Of a stretch of 64,000 nt of DNA, positions 15,415-23,320 are shown piece by piece (positions within the stretch are counted from its first letter, which is position 1; each line of letters starts with the position of its first letter). The position numbers and the translations under genes were made by a program. This stretch comes from Pseudomonas sp. CFBP13508 (GTDB lineage Bacteria; Pseudomonadota; Gammaproteobacteria; Pseudomonadales; Pseudomonadaceae). The notes beneath the pieces were generated by a model that worked only from the letters and a program-made list of their open reading frames with translations, did no database searches and was not told where the DNA came from. The DNA lies in the NCBI RefSeq assembly GCF_005233515.1, contig NZ_QFZZ01000011.1:89308-153307 (forward strand). The letters are read 5' to 3'.

Positions 15415-17769
15415 ATGAGAGGTACAAGCAAACCCAAAGCAATCGAACTCTCCCTGCCCTATGCGCCTGAGATGATTGATCTGGTTCCCCCCGACGAGAA
15501 CTTTCACGGCGGTGTCTCGATTGCAGATGCAACGGCTGAGGCAGCTTTCGAAATGATCATGCTTGCCTATCTCAATCAGGAAAAAAGCGATGGGGTCAGG
15601 CTTTATCTCAATGATGAGCTTGTCGACAACACGACGATCGAAGAGGGGAAAGAAGCAGAAAACACATCTTTATACATTCCACCCGGACGTTTTCATTCAG
15701 GTCTCAACATCGCTCGCTTTGGCATCAAGCGCATTTCCCAAGATGAAGTACCAACCCCGGACCTGAAACTGCTTTACCGCAGCGTTCCGCCCGGCGGTAC
15801 GCCGCCGGTGCTGAGCCTCAGGGCCAGCCACACCAGTGTCGGTCCCGATGAAGCAGACAAGTTTGTCCTGACCGTTAGCTATGACAAAGCGAACTGGTAC
15901 GACCGAATCCATGTCGATTGCGCGGGCGAACCTGTGAGACATCAGTCGGTACCGCAGACCACTTCGCCACTGCCACCTGTTCCCGCCAGCATCGACATTC
16001 CGATTCCGAGATCGGTGTTTGAACAGGCAGGTGATAGCGCAGCATTTCCGATCACCTTCCGCGTCACCGATTACCTCACCAACTCCTCCCCCTCGTCGCT
16101 TCCTCTGACTATCGATGTGCATCTGCAACGCCAGCAATTGCCTGCGGCCGTATTTCGCGAAGTCCTCGCCGACATCAGTGACGATCCGACCGAGGTTAAT
16201 CTTGGAAAAATGAAAGGCGGTCCGCTGTGGGCCCTCCTGTATTTGCCGAACACGACTTGGCAGCCGGAAGACTCCATTCACTTGAAATTCACATCAGTGA
16301 TCGCCGCAGAAGTGGCGGAACACGACGTAACGCTGCTCAAACAAGACTTGCCCACCTATTTCAACTGGGAAATTCCGAACGTTAAGGTTCTGCGAGACAG
16401 TAAGGTCGAAATGATTTATGAGCAGATTCGGGATGGAAAAATTGTCGGACGCTCAATGGCTGCAATCGCTCAGGTGATCGGCAACCCGACAATCGAACTT
16501 CCACCACCAACCTTGAGCCCGCCCACGGTGCCAATTAACGTTTTGGCTAATCCGAATGGAGTGAAGCTGCAAGTAACAGATTTCACGGCAGAGAAAGACG
16601 ATAAAGCCCAATTCGTCCAAGTAAACGCGCCGGCCGGAGCGCCGCCGTTTCCGGTGGTGGATTTTATTGATGGGCTTGCGGAGATTTTATTGAGTGCTGC
16701 GTTTTTGGCGGCGTGGCATGGGAAGGCGGTTGAGTTTCAGTGGAATTTGATACGCGCCGGAACTCCCGCAGAAGAATCACCAACTTCCAAATTTGAAATT
16801 ATGAAAATTGCTGATGAGGATAAGCGGTTACCTTTACCGAACATTGCAGAGGTGCTCGATGATGTTCTAGACGTAAATAATCTTGCAGACGATGCACGTA
16901 TCCATATCGCAAGATGGCAACCAATAGCGATTGGACAAAAAATCTGGCTGCGTTTGACGGGCACTGACGAGAATGGCGAACCATATGGCTGGATAATCTA
17001 CGATGGTGCAAACGTGGAATCGAGCGATCTCAACGGGTTATTCCCACTAGCGTCGGCAGACAAGCTACGCGCATTGCAAAACGATTCTGAGCTGCAGGTT
17101 GAGTTCAAAATAAATTATTCCGGCGACACTAACGAAGATCAAGCAGTGACCGCCCCAATCAGGAGCTACATCATCATGTCAACGCCGAGATTATGCATCG
17201 AAACGACCACGCTGTATTTAGATGGCAAAAACGCAATCGTGATCAACCCGCCCGCAAGCTGGGCACGCTTCAGTGACCCTATTGGCTCCATGGACCGTCG
17301 ACATGCATGTGGGGGCACCCCCCCTTACACCTATCGTTCGAACGATGTTTCCGTAGCTTCGGTTAATGACAGGGGAGTCGTGCGTAGCATCGGAAATGGA
17401 AAAGCGACGATAATGGTTACTGACGCAAAAAATAACTCAGTAAACTTTGAAGTACAAACAGCCAATGTATGGACCTTGATAATCTCCACAGAAACATTCG
17501 CAGACCCAGCGGCCTCCGACGCATGGATACGCTCGCAGAACGGGATCAAATTAGATCCTGACACATTGCTTCACCACGAAATACTTCAACTCGCAACCAG
17601 TTGCTATGGAGGAATGCAAATGGGCCCAGCTTATTTTGTCGGCAATAACAACTCCAACAACTACATGGTGTGCACCCTGGCGCAATTATATGGAAAAGTC
17701 CCTAAATTAACTTTTTATGCAGGATCTAACACTCCAAAACCATGGCCTGCCATGTATTTAAAGGAATAA
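15415..17769 (+). CDS. Large modular beta-domain protein with C-terminal BIG2-like Ig domain, paralogue 1
   Basis: A 784-residue protein I cannot name. No signal peptide or membrane segment is visible. The N-terminal part (about 1-360) is rich in beta-strand patterns, with LKLLYRSVPPG near residue 118. A central module (about 365-462, LANPNGVKLQVTDFTAEKDD and LAEILLSAAFLAAWHGKAVE) is almost the same as in paralogue 2. A further domain (about 480-585, with GQKIWLRLTGTDENGE) follows. An Ig-like BIG2-type domain (about 635-690, SNDVSVASVNDRGVVRSIGNG) and a unique C-terminal tail end the protein. The ATG at 15415 follows a CGGAG site by 7 nt. The last third is richer in A+T than neighbouring genes, suggesting a mosaic origin. 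Possible roles are carbohydrate binding, adhesion or an effector. Confidence 0.8.
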   Translation: MRGTSKPKAIELSLPYAPEMIDLVPPDENFHGGVSIADATAEAAFEMIMLAYLNQEKSDGVRLYLNDELVDNTTIEEGKEAENTSLYIPPGRFHSGLNIARFGIKRISQDEVPTPDLKLLYRSVPPGGTPPVLSLRASHTSVGPDEADKFVLTVSYDKANWYDRIHVDCAGEPVRHQSVPQTTSPLPPVPASIDIPIPRSVFEQAGDSAAFPITFRVTDYLTNSSPSSLPLTIDVHLQRQQLPAAVFREVLADISDDPTEVNLGKMKGGPLWALLYLPNTTWQPEDSIHLKFTSVIAAEVAEHDVTLLKQDLPTYFNWEIPNVKVLRDSKVEMIYEQIRDGKIVGRSMAAIAQVIGNPTIELPPPTLSPPTVPINVLANPNGVKLQVTDFTAEKDDKAQFVQVNAPAGAPPFPVVDFIDGLAEILLSAAFLAAWHGKAVEFQWNLIRAGTPAEESPTSKFEIMKIADEDKRLPLPNIAEVLDDVLDVNNLADDARIHIARWQPIAIGQKIWLRLTGTDENGEPYGWIIYDGANVESSDLNGLFPLASADKLRALQNDSELQVEFKINYSGDTNEDQAVTAPIRSYIIMSTPRLCIETTTLYLDGKNAIVINPPASWARFSDPIGSMDRRHACGGTPPYTYRSNDVSVASVNDRGVVRSIGNGKATIMVTDAKNNSVNFEVQTANVWTLIISTETFADPAASDAWIRSQNGIKLDPDTLLHHEILQLATSCYGGMQMGPAYFVGNNNSNNYMVCTLAQLYGKVPKLTFYAGSNTPKPWPAMYLKE

Positions 17770-17860
17770 ATTCGGACAGAAAAGGGGACGGATCTATTTA
17801 ACCAGGGATTTAAACAGCGGGGCTTGATCGAGGTTTTTCTGCTGACCGGGCTGGCCATTT

Positions 17861-17881
17861 TCGCGAGCAAGCTCGCTCCCA
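17861..17881. repeat. REP element at the broken 5' end of DUF6124 copy 2
   Basis: TCGCGAGCAAGCTCGCTCCC is a REP core. About 50 nt further on, DUF6124 homology starts abruptly at 17931. A decayed inverse half (GGCAAGCTTGTTCGC, 17904-17918) lies between, so a REPIN-like element occupies the place of the lost 5' end and leader. Confidence 0.75.
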
Positions 17882-17930
17882 TAGGCAAACGCATTCCAAA
17901 TGTAGGCAAGCTTGTTCGCAAAGGCGCCAG

Positions 17931-18246
17931 CCCCTACGAATCCCTCGACTCAAAAAAACTCCACCAAGCCGCCGACCGCGCCCTCGACCACTACCTCTGC
18001 CCACCCGGCTCCACCCCACCGCCCTTCAGCCCCCGCGCCATGTACGCCGTCACCGCCGACACCAAAAACGAAGACCTGCTGGCCAACGCCTGCGAAACCC
18101 TCGCCTCCGCGAAAACCATCGCCCAGGAATTCGCCGGGCTGGTGAAGCCATCGCAGCGCCGGACGCTGATGGGCATCGCGCAACTGATCATGCTGGGTGA
18201 GCTGGCGGTGAATCGGGTGCTGGATAATCTGGAATTGCCAAGATGA
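17931..18246 (+). pseudogene. DUF6124-like gene, copy 2, 5'-truncated
   Basis: From 17931 to the stop at 18246 the sequence is nearly identical to copy 1 from its 15th codon on (encoding SPYESLDSKKLHQAADRAL to LDNLELPR). The first 14 codons, the ribosome site and the structured leader are missing and replaced by REP-derived sequence. The frame happens to stay open upstream to a TTG at 17824, but that part encodes REP sequence, not the family N-terminus. It is probably not expressed as a normal protein. Confidence 0.8.
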
Positions 18247-18288
18247 TGCGGTTCGGCTGAGTAATTGGGGGGGAGAGTGCCGGCCTTT

Positions 18289-18311
18289 TCGCGAGCAAGC
18301 TCGCTGCCACA
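18289..18311. repeat. REP element after DUF6124 copy 2
   Basis: TCGCGAGCAAGCTCGCTGCC followed by ACA is a REP core with one change from the copy at 17861. The 290-nt space 18247-18536 holds this element and the palindrome at 18442-18465; I see no gene in it. Confidence 0.8.
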
Positions 18312-18441
18312 TTTTGATCCTCTTGGATGCAAACCTTGCAACGGCTGAAGATCCTGTGGGGTGCAGCTTGCGCGAGCCAGGCCTCTCGGCGGCGCAGGAG
18401 CGTCCACCCCTTCAGCGATACCATTGGTCGGAAAACCGTCC

Positions 18442-18465
18442 TCACCTGTCAGATCTGACAGGTGA
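18442..18465 (+). promoter_or_regulatory. lux-box-like perfect palindrome upstream of the 752-frame protein gene
   Basis: ACCTGTCA-GATC-TGACAGGT (18444-18463) is a perfect palindrome, extended to 24 bp by flanking TC and GA. It matches the Vibrio fischeri lux box as I recall it at 16 of 20 positions, including both outer six-base arms and the central GATC. The right edge lies 73 nt before the ATG at 18537. It is the strongest of three such sites in this block. Confidence 0.65.
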
Positions 18466-18536
18466 CGGACGCCTCGTTCTGCGTTGTGATGAACCTTGCC
18501 TGCCATTGTTCGTCACCATTGTCCTTGGAGAACAGA

Positions 18537-20720
18537 ATGAGCGTTCAAGTCAATTCACTCGAAGCCAACGCAGCCCTGGCCTTATATCCCGTGTACCCAC
18601 CGCAATGGATAACACCGGTGCTGCCTGCAGGTACTGCTGATGGCGGCCTTCCTCTCTCGGCATTCACTCCTTCTGGCGTAGAACTTGTCATCGACCCCAT
18701 AACCGGCTTGCAGAATTGGGTTATGGCGGTTTATGACGTCGTGACTATTTTTGTCAACGGAGTCAGCACCGGCATCAGCAAAACTATCTATCCCGGGGAG
18801 GAGCAGGAACGCATTCTTTTGCGCGTGCCGGCGATCTGGTTCACAAACGGTGTCAACGATGTCCGCTACAGAGTGACCCGAGTCGGCAGCAACGACGCAG
18901 ACTCACCCACACTCAAGTTGCTCTACAACAACCCGGCGCCTACCGTCACCGTCAGCCATCCAGCCAGCGTCGCACCGGGGCAGACGGCAGTCATCACGAT
19001 CACCGTCGGTTACCCACGGCCTCACGACACGGTCACGCTCACCATAGGCACCTGGAGCATCACATTTCCCAACCCCACAAGCCCGATCAACCACACCCTG
19101 ACGGCTGCCGAATTGCAGTTGATTGGCGACGGTACCCATTCGGTCTTCGCCGCGGTGCGCGATCAATTGACCAACAACAGTGAGTCGGCGAAGACCCCGA
19201 TCACTATCACTGCCAATCAGAAGGTGTACAACGCGCCGATAATCGCTGAGGCCGTGGACGGCATGCTGGATGTGGCCGCACTGAAGGGCCAGGACGCCAC
19301 GCTGCGAGCACGAGACTGGACGGGAATCCAGGTCGGTCAGCAGGTGTGGTTGAAGTTCACCGGCCAGAAACCAGACGGCTCGGCGCACGTCCTGCAATTC
19401 TGGAATGGTGACACCCACAAGGTGAATGCGACCTGGGTCAGTCAGGGATTCTGGAATAAACCGCTGCTCATCGTTTTCCTGAGAGCATTGAAAGACGGAT
19501 CGCTGTTGAAAGTGGAATTCTGGGTGTCGGAGGACAAAAGCAATGACTTCGCTAGCGCCACGCGGTTTCCGGATCAGGTGTATACCGTCACAGGCCTGCA
19601 ACTTGATCTGCCAGCCCCGACGTTGACACCGCCCACGGTGCCGATTGACGTTTTGGCTAATCCGGATGGAGTGAAGCTTCAGATAACAGGCTTCGCAGCA
19701 GAGAAAGACGATAAAGCTCAAGTCATCCAGGTGAACGCGCAGGCCGGCGCGCCGCCGTTTCCCGTGGTGGATTTTGTTGGTGGGATTGCAGAGATTTTAT
19801 TGAGCGCTGCGTTTCTGGCGGCTTGGCATGGCAAGGCGATTGAGTTTAGATGGGATTTGATTCGTAGCGGAGTTGTGGCCGGCGAATCACTAGCGGCCAC
19901 GTTTGAAGTTATGAAAATCACGGATGGTGACACACGCTTGCCGACGCCCATTCTTGCAGGAAATAACAGTAGCTCTCTGAACATCACTCAAATTCAAATT
20001 GCTGATCAGACGACAGTGGCAGCTTGGCCACACACCCCCAAGGAGCGGCTATGGTTGCATTTCGAAGGGTTTGACAGAAGCGGCAAAAAAGTTGAGCTTT
20101 ATGCCCCCCAAGCAGAACTTAACACCTTACCTCCCGGCTTTGCTCGAGCCGTACCGTTAATATTATTGAAATCACTGGGAAACAGAACAACTTTGCACAT
20201 AACTTTCATTGTCAATTTCGCTGGTGAACCCACCCTTGTGAATGCCACGCGATTTCCGCCTAGGAGTTATTTGGTTCAGGCACCGGAACGTCTCAATGAC
20301 TTCACAAACTTTGCCAATCTGCAGCGAAACGGATGGGAAAATGGGCCGGCAATCATTGATCAGAGAGACTGGAGCTATAGTACATTTCTCGGATATACCT
20401 CTTTGACGAACAGCACTTATACAAATAGCTCAGCAGGGGTAGTATTGCGCAAGGTCTACAGCAATCTTGTGATAGGTCAAACCTATGAATTCTCTCTTTT
20501 GGCGACTAATGGAACTTGGCAGCCGGCAGCACAATTAACATTCAGATCTAATTACGGGACAATTATCAGCACATTCACCCCACCGAATCTTAGCTGGACA
20601 CGCTACTCTGGCAATTTCGAAGCGCAGTCAAGTCAAATGATCTTTGAGTTTGTGAACGCCATCGCTACAGGGGCTGGCAATGACTATTTCCTGACTAATC
20701 TGCGCCTGATGGAAGTCTAG
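18537..20720 (+). CDS. Large modular beta-domain protein with C-terminal jelly-roll-like domain, paralogue 2
   Basis: A 727-residue protein starting MSVQVNSLEANAALALYPVY; a TTGGAG site lies 6 nt before this ATG, so the longer frame from 18462 is rejected. No signal peptide is visible. Two copies of a domain with a GQQVWLKFTGQKPDG-like signature (about 230-350 and 470-585) flank a central module (about 364-461, LANPDGVKLQITGFAAEKDD and FLAAWHGKAIE) nearly identical to paralogue 1 at the same position. The C-terminal 135 residues, starting NDFTNFANLQRNGWENG, look like a carbohydrate-binding jelly-roll domain and are unlike the BIG2 end of paralogue 1. The function is unknown; binding of glycans or surfaces is a guess from the folds. 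Confidence 0.8.
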   Translation: MSVQVNSLEANAALALYPVYPPQWITPVLPAGTADGGLPLSAFTPSGVELVIDPITGLQNWVMAVYDVVTIFVNGVSTGISKTIYPGEEQERILLRVPAIWFTNGVNDVRYRVTRVGSNDADSPTLKLLYNNPAPTVTVSHPASVAPGQTAVITITVGYPRPHDTVTLTIGTWSITFPNPTSPINHTLTAAELQLIGDGTHSVFAAVRDQLTNNSESAKTPITITANQKVYNAPIIAEAVDGMLDVAALKGQDATLRARDWTGIQVGQQVWLKFTGQKPDGSAHVLQFWNGDTHKVNATWVSQGFWNKPLLIVFLRALKDGSLLKVEFWVSEDKSNDFASATRFPDQVYTVTGLQLDLPAPTLTPPTVPIDVLANPDGVKLQITGFAAEKDDKAQVIQVNAQAGAPPFPVVDFVGGIAEILLSAAFLAAWHGKAIEFRWDLIRSGVVAGESLAATFEVMKITDGDTRLPTPILAGNNSSSLNITQIQIADQTTVAAWPHTPKERLWLHFEGFDRSGKKVELYAPQAELNTLPPGFARAVPLILLKSLGNRTTLHITFIVNFAGEPTLVNATRFPPRSYLVQAPERLNDFTNFANLQRNGWENGPAIIDQRDWSYSTFLGYTSLTNSTYTNSSAGVVLRKVYSNLVIGQTYEFSLLATNGTWQPAAQLTFRSNYGTIISTFTPPNLSWTRYSGNFEAQSSQMIFEFVNAIATGAGNDYFLTNLRLMEV

Positions 20721-20805
20721 GCGACAAAGTGCTCGCATTTATGAGCATCAAGCGATGAACCGGAGGCTGGATAACCTGAAATAAAGGGGATGCTTATATC
20801 TACCG

Positions 20806-20898
20806 GGTGCCTTTGACCGGTTCGCTAACCCGCGTACAGCCGCCACCCTTCCTGTTTAGCGACAGGTTGTAGCGGCTCCACTTCAAAGGAGCTTCAAA
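20806..20898 (+). promoter_or_regulatory. Structured mRNA leader of DUF6124 copy 3 (candidate cis-regulatory RNA)
   Basis: Second copy of the leader at 14747-14839. TCGCTAA (20822-20828) pairs with TTAGCGA (20856-20862). AGCCGC (20838-20843) pairs with GCGGCT (20872-20877), where copy 1 uses GCCAC with GTGGC. GCTCC (20875-20879) pairs with GGAGC (20888-20892) over the ribosome site. The loops differ in sequence while the helices persist. Upstream, 20721-20805 holds no gene; about 20 nt near 20765 resemble the 3' end of a DUF6124 gene and may be a fossil. Confidence 0.6.
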
Positions 20899-21258
20899 AT
20901 GATCAAACCAACACCCAACCCACCCGAAACCGACCCCACCTCCCCCTACGAATCCCTCGATTCAAAAAAACTCCACCAAGCCGCCGACCGCGCCCTCGAC
21001 CATTACCTCTGCCCACCCGGCTCAACCCCATCGCCCTTCAGCCCTCGCGCCATGTACGCCGTCACCGCCGACACCAAAAACGAAGACCTGCTGGCCAACG
21101 CCTGCGAAACCCTCGCCTCCGCCAAAACCATCGCCCAGGAATTCGCCGGACTAGTCAAACCATCCCAGCGCCGAACGCTGATGGGCATCGCGCAGCTGAT
21201 CATGCTCGGGGAATTGGCGGTGAATCGGGTGCTGGATAATCTTGAGTTGCCGCGGTAG
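20899..21258 (+). CDS. DUF6124-like small protein, copy 3
   Basis: A 119-residue protein, 116 of 119 residues identical to copy 1 (changes at about residues 11, 45 and 119). It has the same Pro-rich N-terminus MIKPTPNPPETDP, helical middle and hydrophobic C-terminal helix, and the same internal switch from C-rich to G-rich coding strand. An AGGAG site lies 7 nt before the ATG within the structured leader. The TTCCCACGC hairpin repeat follows the stop codon. Function unknown. Confidence 0.8.
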   Translation: MIKPTPNPPETDPTSPYESLDSKKLHQAADRALDHYLCPPGSTPSPFSPRAMYAVTADTKNEDLLANACETLASAKTIAQEFAGLVKPSQRRTLMGIAQLIMLGELAVNRVLDNLELPR

Positions 21259-21270
21259 GTCGGCGCAATG

Positions 21271-21300
21271 ATCGTTCCCACGCTCCGGCGTGGGAATGCC
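21271..21300. repeat. Intergenic repeat with TTCCCACGC/GCGTGGGAA hairpin, after DUF6124 copy 3
   Basis: Perfect 9-bp stem (21275-21283 with 21288-21296) around TCCG. It is the same element as at 15211 and in the same place relative to the gene, so gene and repeat were duplicated together. Confidence 0.8.
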
Positions 21301-21397
21301 TCAACGGACGCTCTGCGTTCGGCTTTGGAAGCGAAGCGGAGCTTGCCGGGCTGCATTCCTTTGCTGCGCGTGAGAAAGATCATCAGTGGGCGAGCTA

Positions 21398-22063
21398 CTA
21401 AGCAGTCAGTATCTGCTTGGCCGTGATTTCGCCGAAAGCCAGCTGATTGCGATCGACATACTTCACGCCTCGAAATACCGATTGGCCTTCAACCTCGACG
21501 AAATCCTCGTGCATGTACATGAGCACGACTTTGGTCATTGGCACTGTGATTTTCGGAATGGCCAAGTCAGCCTGCAACAGGTTCAGCGCCCAATGAAATT
21601 GCATTAAGGGTAAATCATTGATCGTGATCAGGCGGCTGTCGTGCAGTAATCGGAAGTCCCGGCTTGCAGTGATACGCAACTTTTGCCCGACGATCTGAAA
21701 CGCAGGCTTGCTATAGCGCACCTCCAGATCAGCATTCGAGGCCCATTGATCCATGTAATAACGTGGCGATGTGAACAGCGCGAACAAGGCCATTTTGTGT
21801 CCGACATTGCCCGCGCTATCGAACAGATAGTTGTAGGAGTAGTGGTAAGCCAATCCGTCCAGTTCAGGCCTGATGGCATTGACCGGGTTGTTCAGATAAT
21901 CGGGGATATAAACGTTGGCCATCTGCACGAAGTAAGTAAAGTCGAGATCGAGGTCAAAGCTCACCGTGTACCGTATGGATCGTTCTTTGGGGTTTTGCTC
22001 CAACTGTCCTGAAACGTAGTCCAGTGTCATTCCTTCGAGTTTTTTATAGATTCGCTCTGCCAT
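21398..22063 (-). CDS. Orphan 221-residue protein with lux-box-like upstream site
   Basis: I do not recognise this protein. It starts MAERIYKKLEGMTLDYVSG and is rich in aromatic residues and in beta-strand patterns, with no signal peptide and no membrane helix. Its codon use is less G+C-biased than the flagellar genes. It is the only minus-strand gene of the accessory block and is oriented toward DUF6124 copy 3. Its start is 65 nt from a palindrome of the same kind as those before the two large modular genes, suggesting co-regulation. The gene lies 114 nt downstream of flhB but seems to belong to the accessory block. Confidence 0.7.
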   Translation of the reverse strand: MAERIYKKLEGMTLDYVSGQLEQNPKERSIRYTVSFDLDLDFTYFVQMANVYIPDYLNNPVNAIRPELDGLAYHYSYNYLFDSAGNVGHKMALFALFTSPRYYMDQWASNADLEVRYSKPAFQIVGQKLRITASRDFRLLHDSRLITINDLPLMQFHWALNLLQADLAIPKITVPMTKVVLMYMHEDFVEVEGQSVFRGVKYVDRNQLAFGEITAKQILTA

Positions 22064-22128
22064 GATCTCTATCTCTGCGCTCAGGGATTATTCCCAAGTG
22101 CATAGCAACGCGGTTGGATAGCGGCGTC

Positions 22129-22148
22129 TACTGTCAGAGTTGACAGGT
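22129..22148 (-). promoter_or_regulatory. lux-box-like palindrome upstream of the 221-residue orphan
   Basis: On the minus strand this reads ACCTGTCA-ACTC-TGACAGTA. The first half-site is perfect and the second matches six of eight positions. Spacing between half-sites is four bases, as in the other two. The downstream edge is 65 nt before the ATG at 22063, exactly the distance seen at 15330-15349. Confidence 0.5.
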
Positions 22149-22177
22149 TGAGAGACTTTCCAGACGAGCGGTAAACA

Positions 22178-23317
22178 TCAGGAATCCCGACGCAAATCCG
22201 GCGGGATTGGCAGATCATCCTTCAGCGGATCCGGCCGCTTGCCCTTGCCCGCCTGGTGTTGGCGGATCTGGTAGACGTAAGCCAACACCTGCGCCACTGC
22301 CAGATACAGCCCGCCAGGAATTTCCTGCTCAAGCTCAGTTGAGTAATAGATCGAGCGCGCCAACGCAGGCGACTCGAGCAGCATGACGTTATTGGCCACG
22401 GCGATTTCGCGGATTTTCAAGGCGATGAAGTCGCTGCCCTTGGCCAGAAGCACCGGGGCGCCGCCCTTTTCCGAGTCGTACTTGAGCGCGACGGCGTAGT
22501 GGGTCGGGTTGGTGATGACCACGTCGGCTTCGGGGATCGCCGACATCATGCGGCGCTGGGACATTTCGCGCTGGGTCTGGCGGATGCGTTGCTTGACCTC
22601 GGGGCGGCCTTCCTGGTCCTTGTGTTCGTCGCGCACTTCCTGCTTGGTCATCAGCAGTTTCTTGTGCGCTTCCCAGAGCTGCACCGGCACGTCGACGGCG
22701 GCGATGATGATCAGGCCGCAGGCCAGCCACAGGGTGCTCCAGCCCACCAGCAACACGCTGTGGATGATTGCCATGTCCAGCGGCTCGTGGGCGATGCGCA
22801 AAAAGTCATCGACGTCGGCAGACAACACCACCAGGGCCACGCCCAGGGTAATCAGAAACTTCGCCAGTGCCTTGAGCAGTTCGACCACAGCCTTGAACGA
22901 GAACATGCGCTTGAGGCCGGCGGCCGGGTTCATTCGGCTGAACTTGGGTGCCAGGGAGCTTGCGGCGAACAGCCAGCCACCGAGGGAGATCGGCCCGATC
23001 ACGGCGGCGAGCAACAGGGTGATCATCACTGGCTGAATCGCCAGCAAGGCAATCAGGCCCGACTCCAGCAAGAACCGGCCCATGGCGCCCTGGTCCATGA
23101 CCACTTCGCGCGACAGGGTGAAGTTCAAGCGCATCACGTCCATCAGTTCTTGCGCGAGCATGCCGCCGAAAATCAGCAGCGCAGAGGCACCGGCCATCAT
23201 CACGGCGAGGGTGTTGAGTTCTTTGGAGCGGGCAATCTCACCCTTTTCACGGGAATCCTTTTTGCGTTTCTCCGTGGGGTCTTCTGTTTTGTCCTGACCG
23301 CTCTCGCTCTCTGCCAT
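22178..23317 (-). CDS. flhB: Flagellar type III export protein FlhB (substrate-specificity switch)
   Basis: A 379-residue protein starting MAESESGQDKTEDPTEKRKK. Four membrane helices lie between about residues 35 and 215, and a cytoplasmic domain follows. The self-cleavage motif NPTH is near residue 270 in VVITNPTHYAVALKYD. FlhB, cued by the ruler FliK, switches export from hook to filament substrates. It starts 3 nt after fliR and is the last gene of the fliL operon. Confidence 0.97.
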   Translation of the reverse strand: MAESESGQDKTEDPTEKRKKDSREKGEIARSKELNTLAVMMAGASALLIFGGMLAQELMDVMRLNFTLSREVVMDQGAMGRFLLESGLIALLAIQPVMITLLLAAVIGPISLGGWLFAASSLAPKFSRMNPAAGLKRMFSFKAVVELLKALAKFLITLGVALVVLSADVDDFLRIAHEPLDMAIIHSVLLVGWSTLWLACGLIIIAAVDVPVQLWEAHKKLLMTKQEVRDEHKDQEGRPEVKQRIRQTQREMSQRRMMSAIPEADVVITNPTHYAVALKYDSEKGGAPVLLAKGSDFIALKIREIAVANNVMLLESPALARSIYYSTELEQEIPGGLYLAVAQVLAYVYQIRQHQAGKGKRPDPLKDDLPIPPDLRRDS

Positions 23318-23320
23318 GAC

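Noticed and set aside
17824..17930. Upstream extension of DUF6124 copy 2 from a TTG
   Set aside because: It translates REP sequence and lacks a ribosome site, so it is treated as part of a pseudogene context, not a true N-terminus.
14219..22177. Prophage, integron or transposon as origin of the accessory block
   Set aside because: No integrase, transposase, structural phage gene or flanking direct repeat is visible; only REP and other intergenic repeats.
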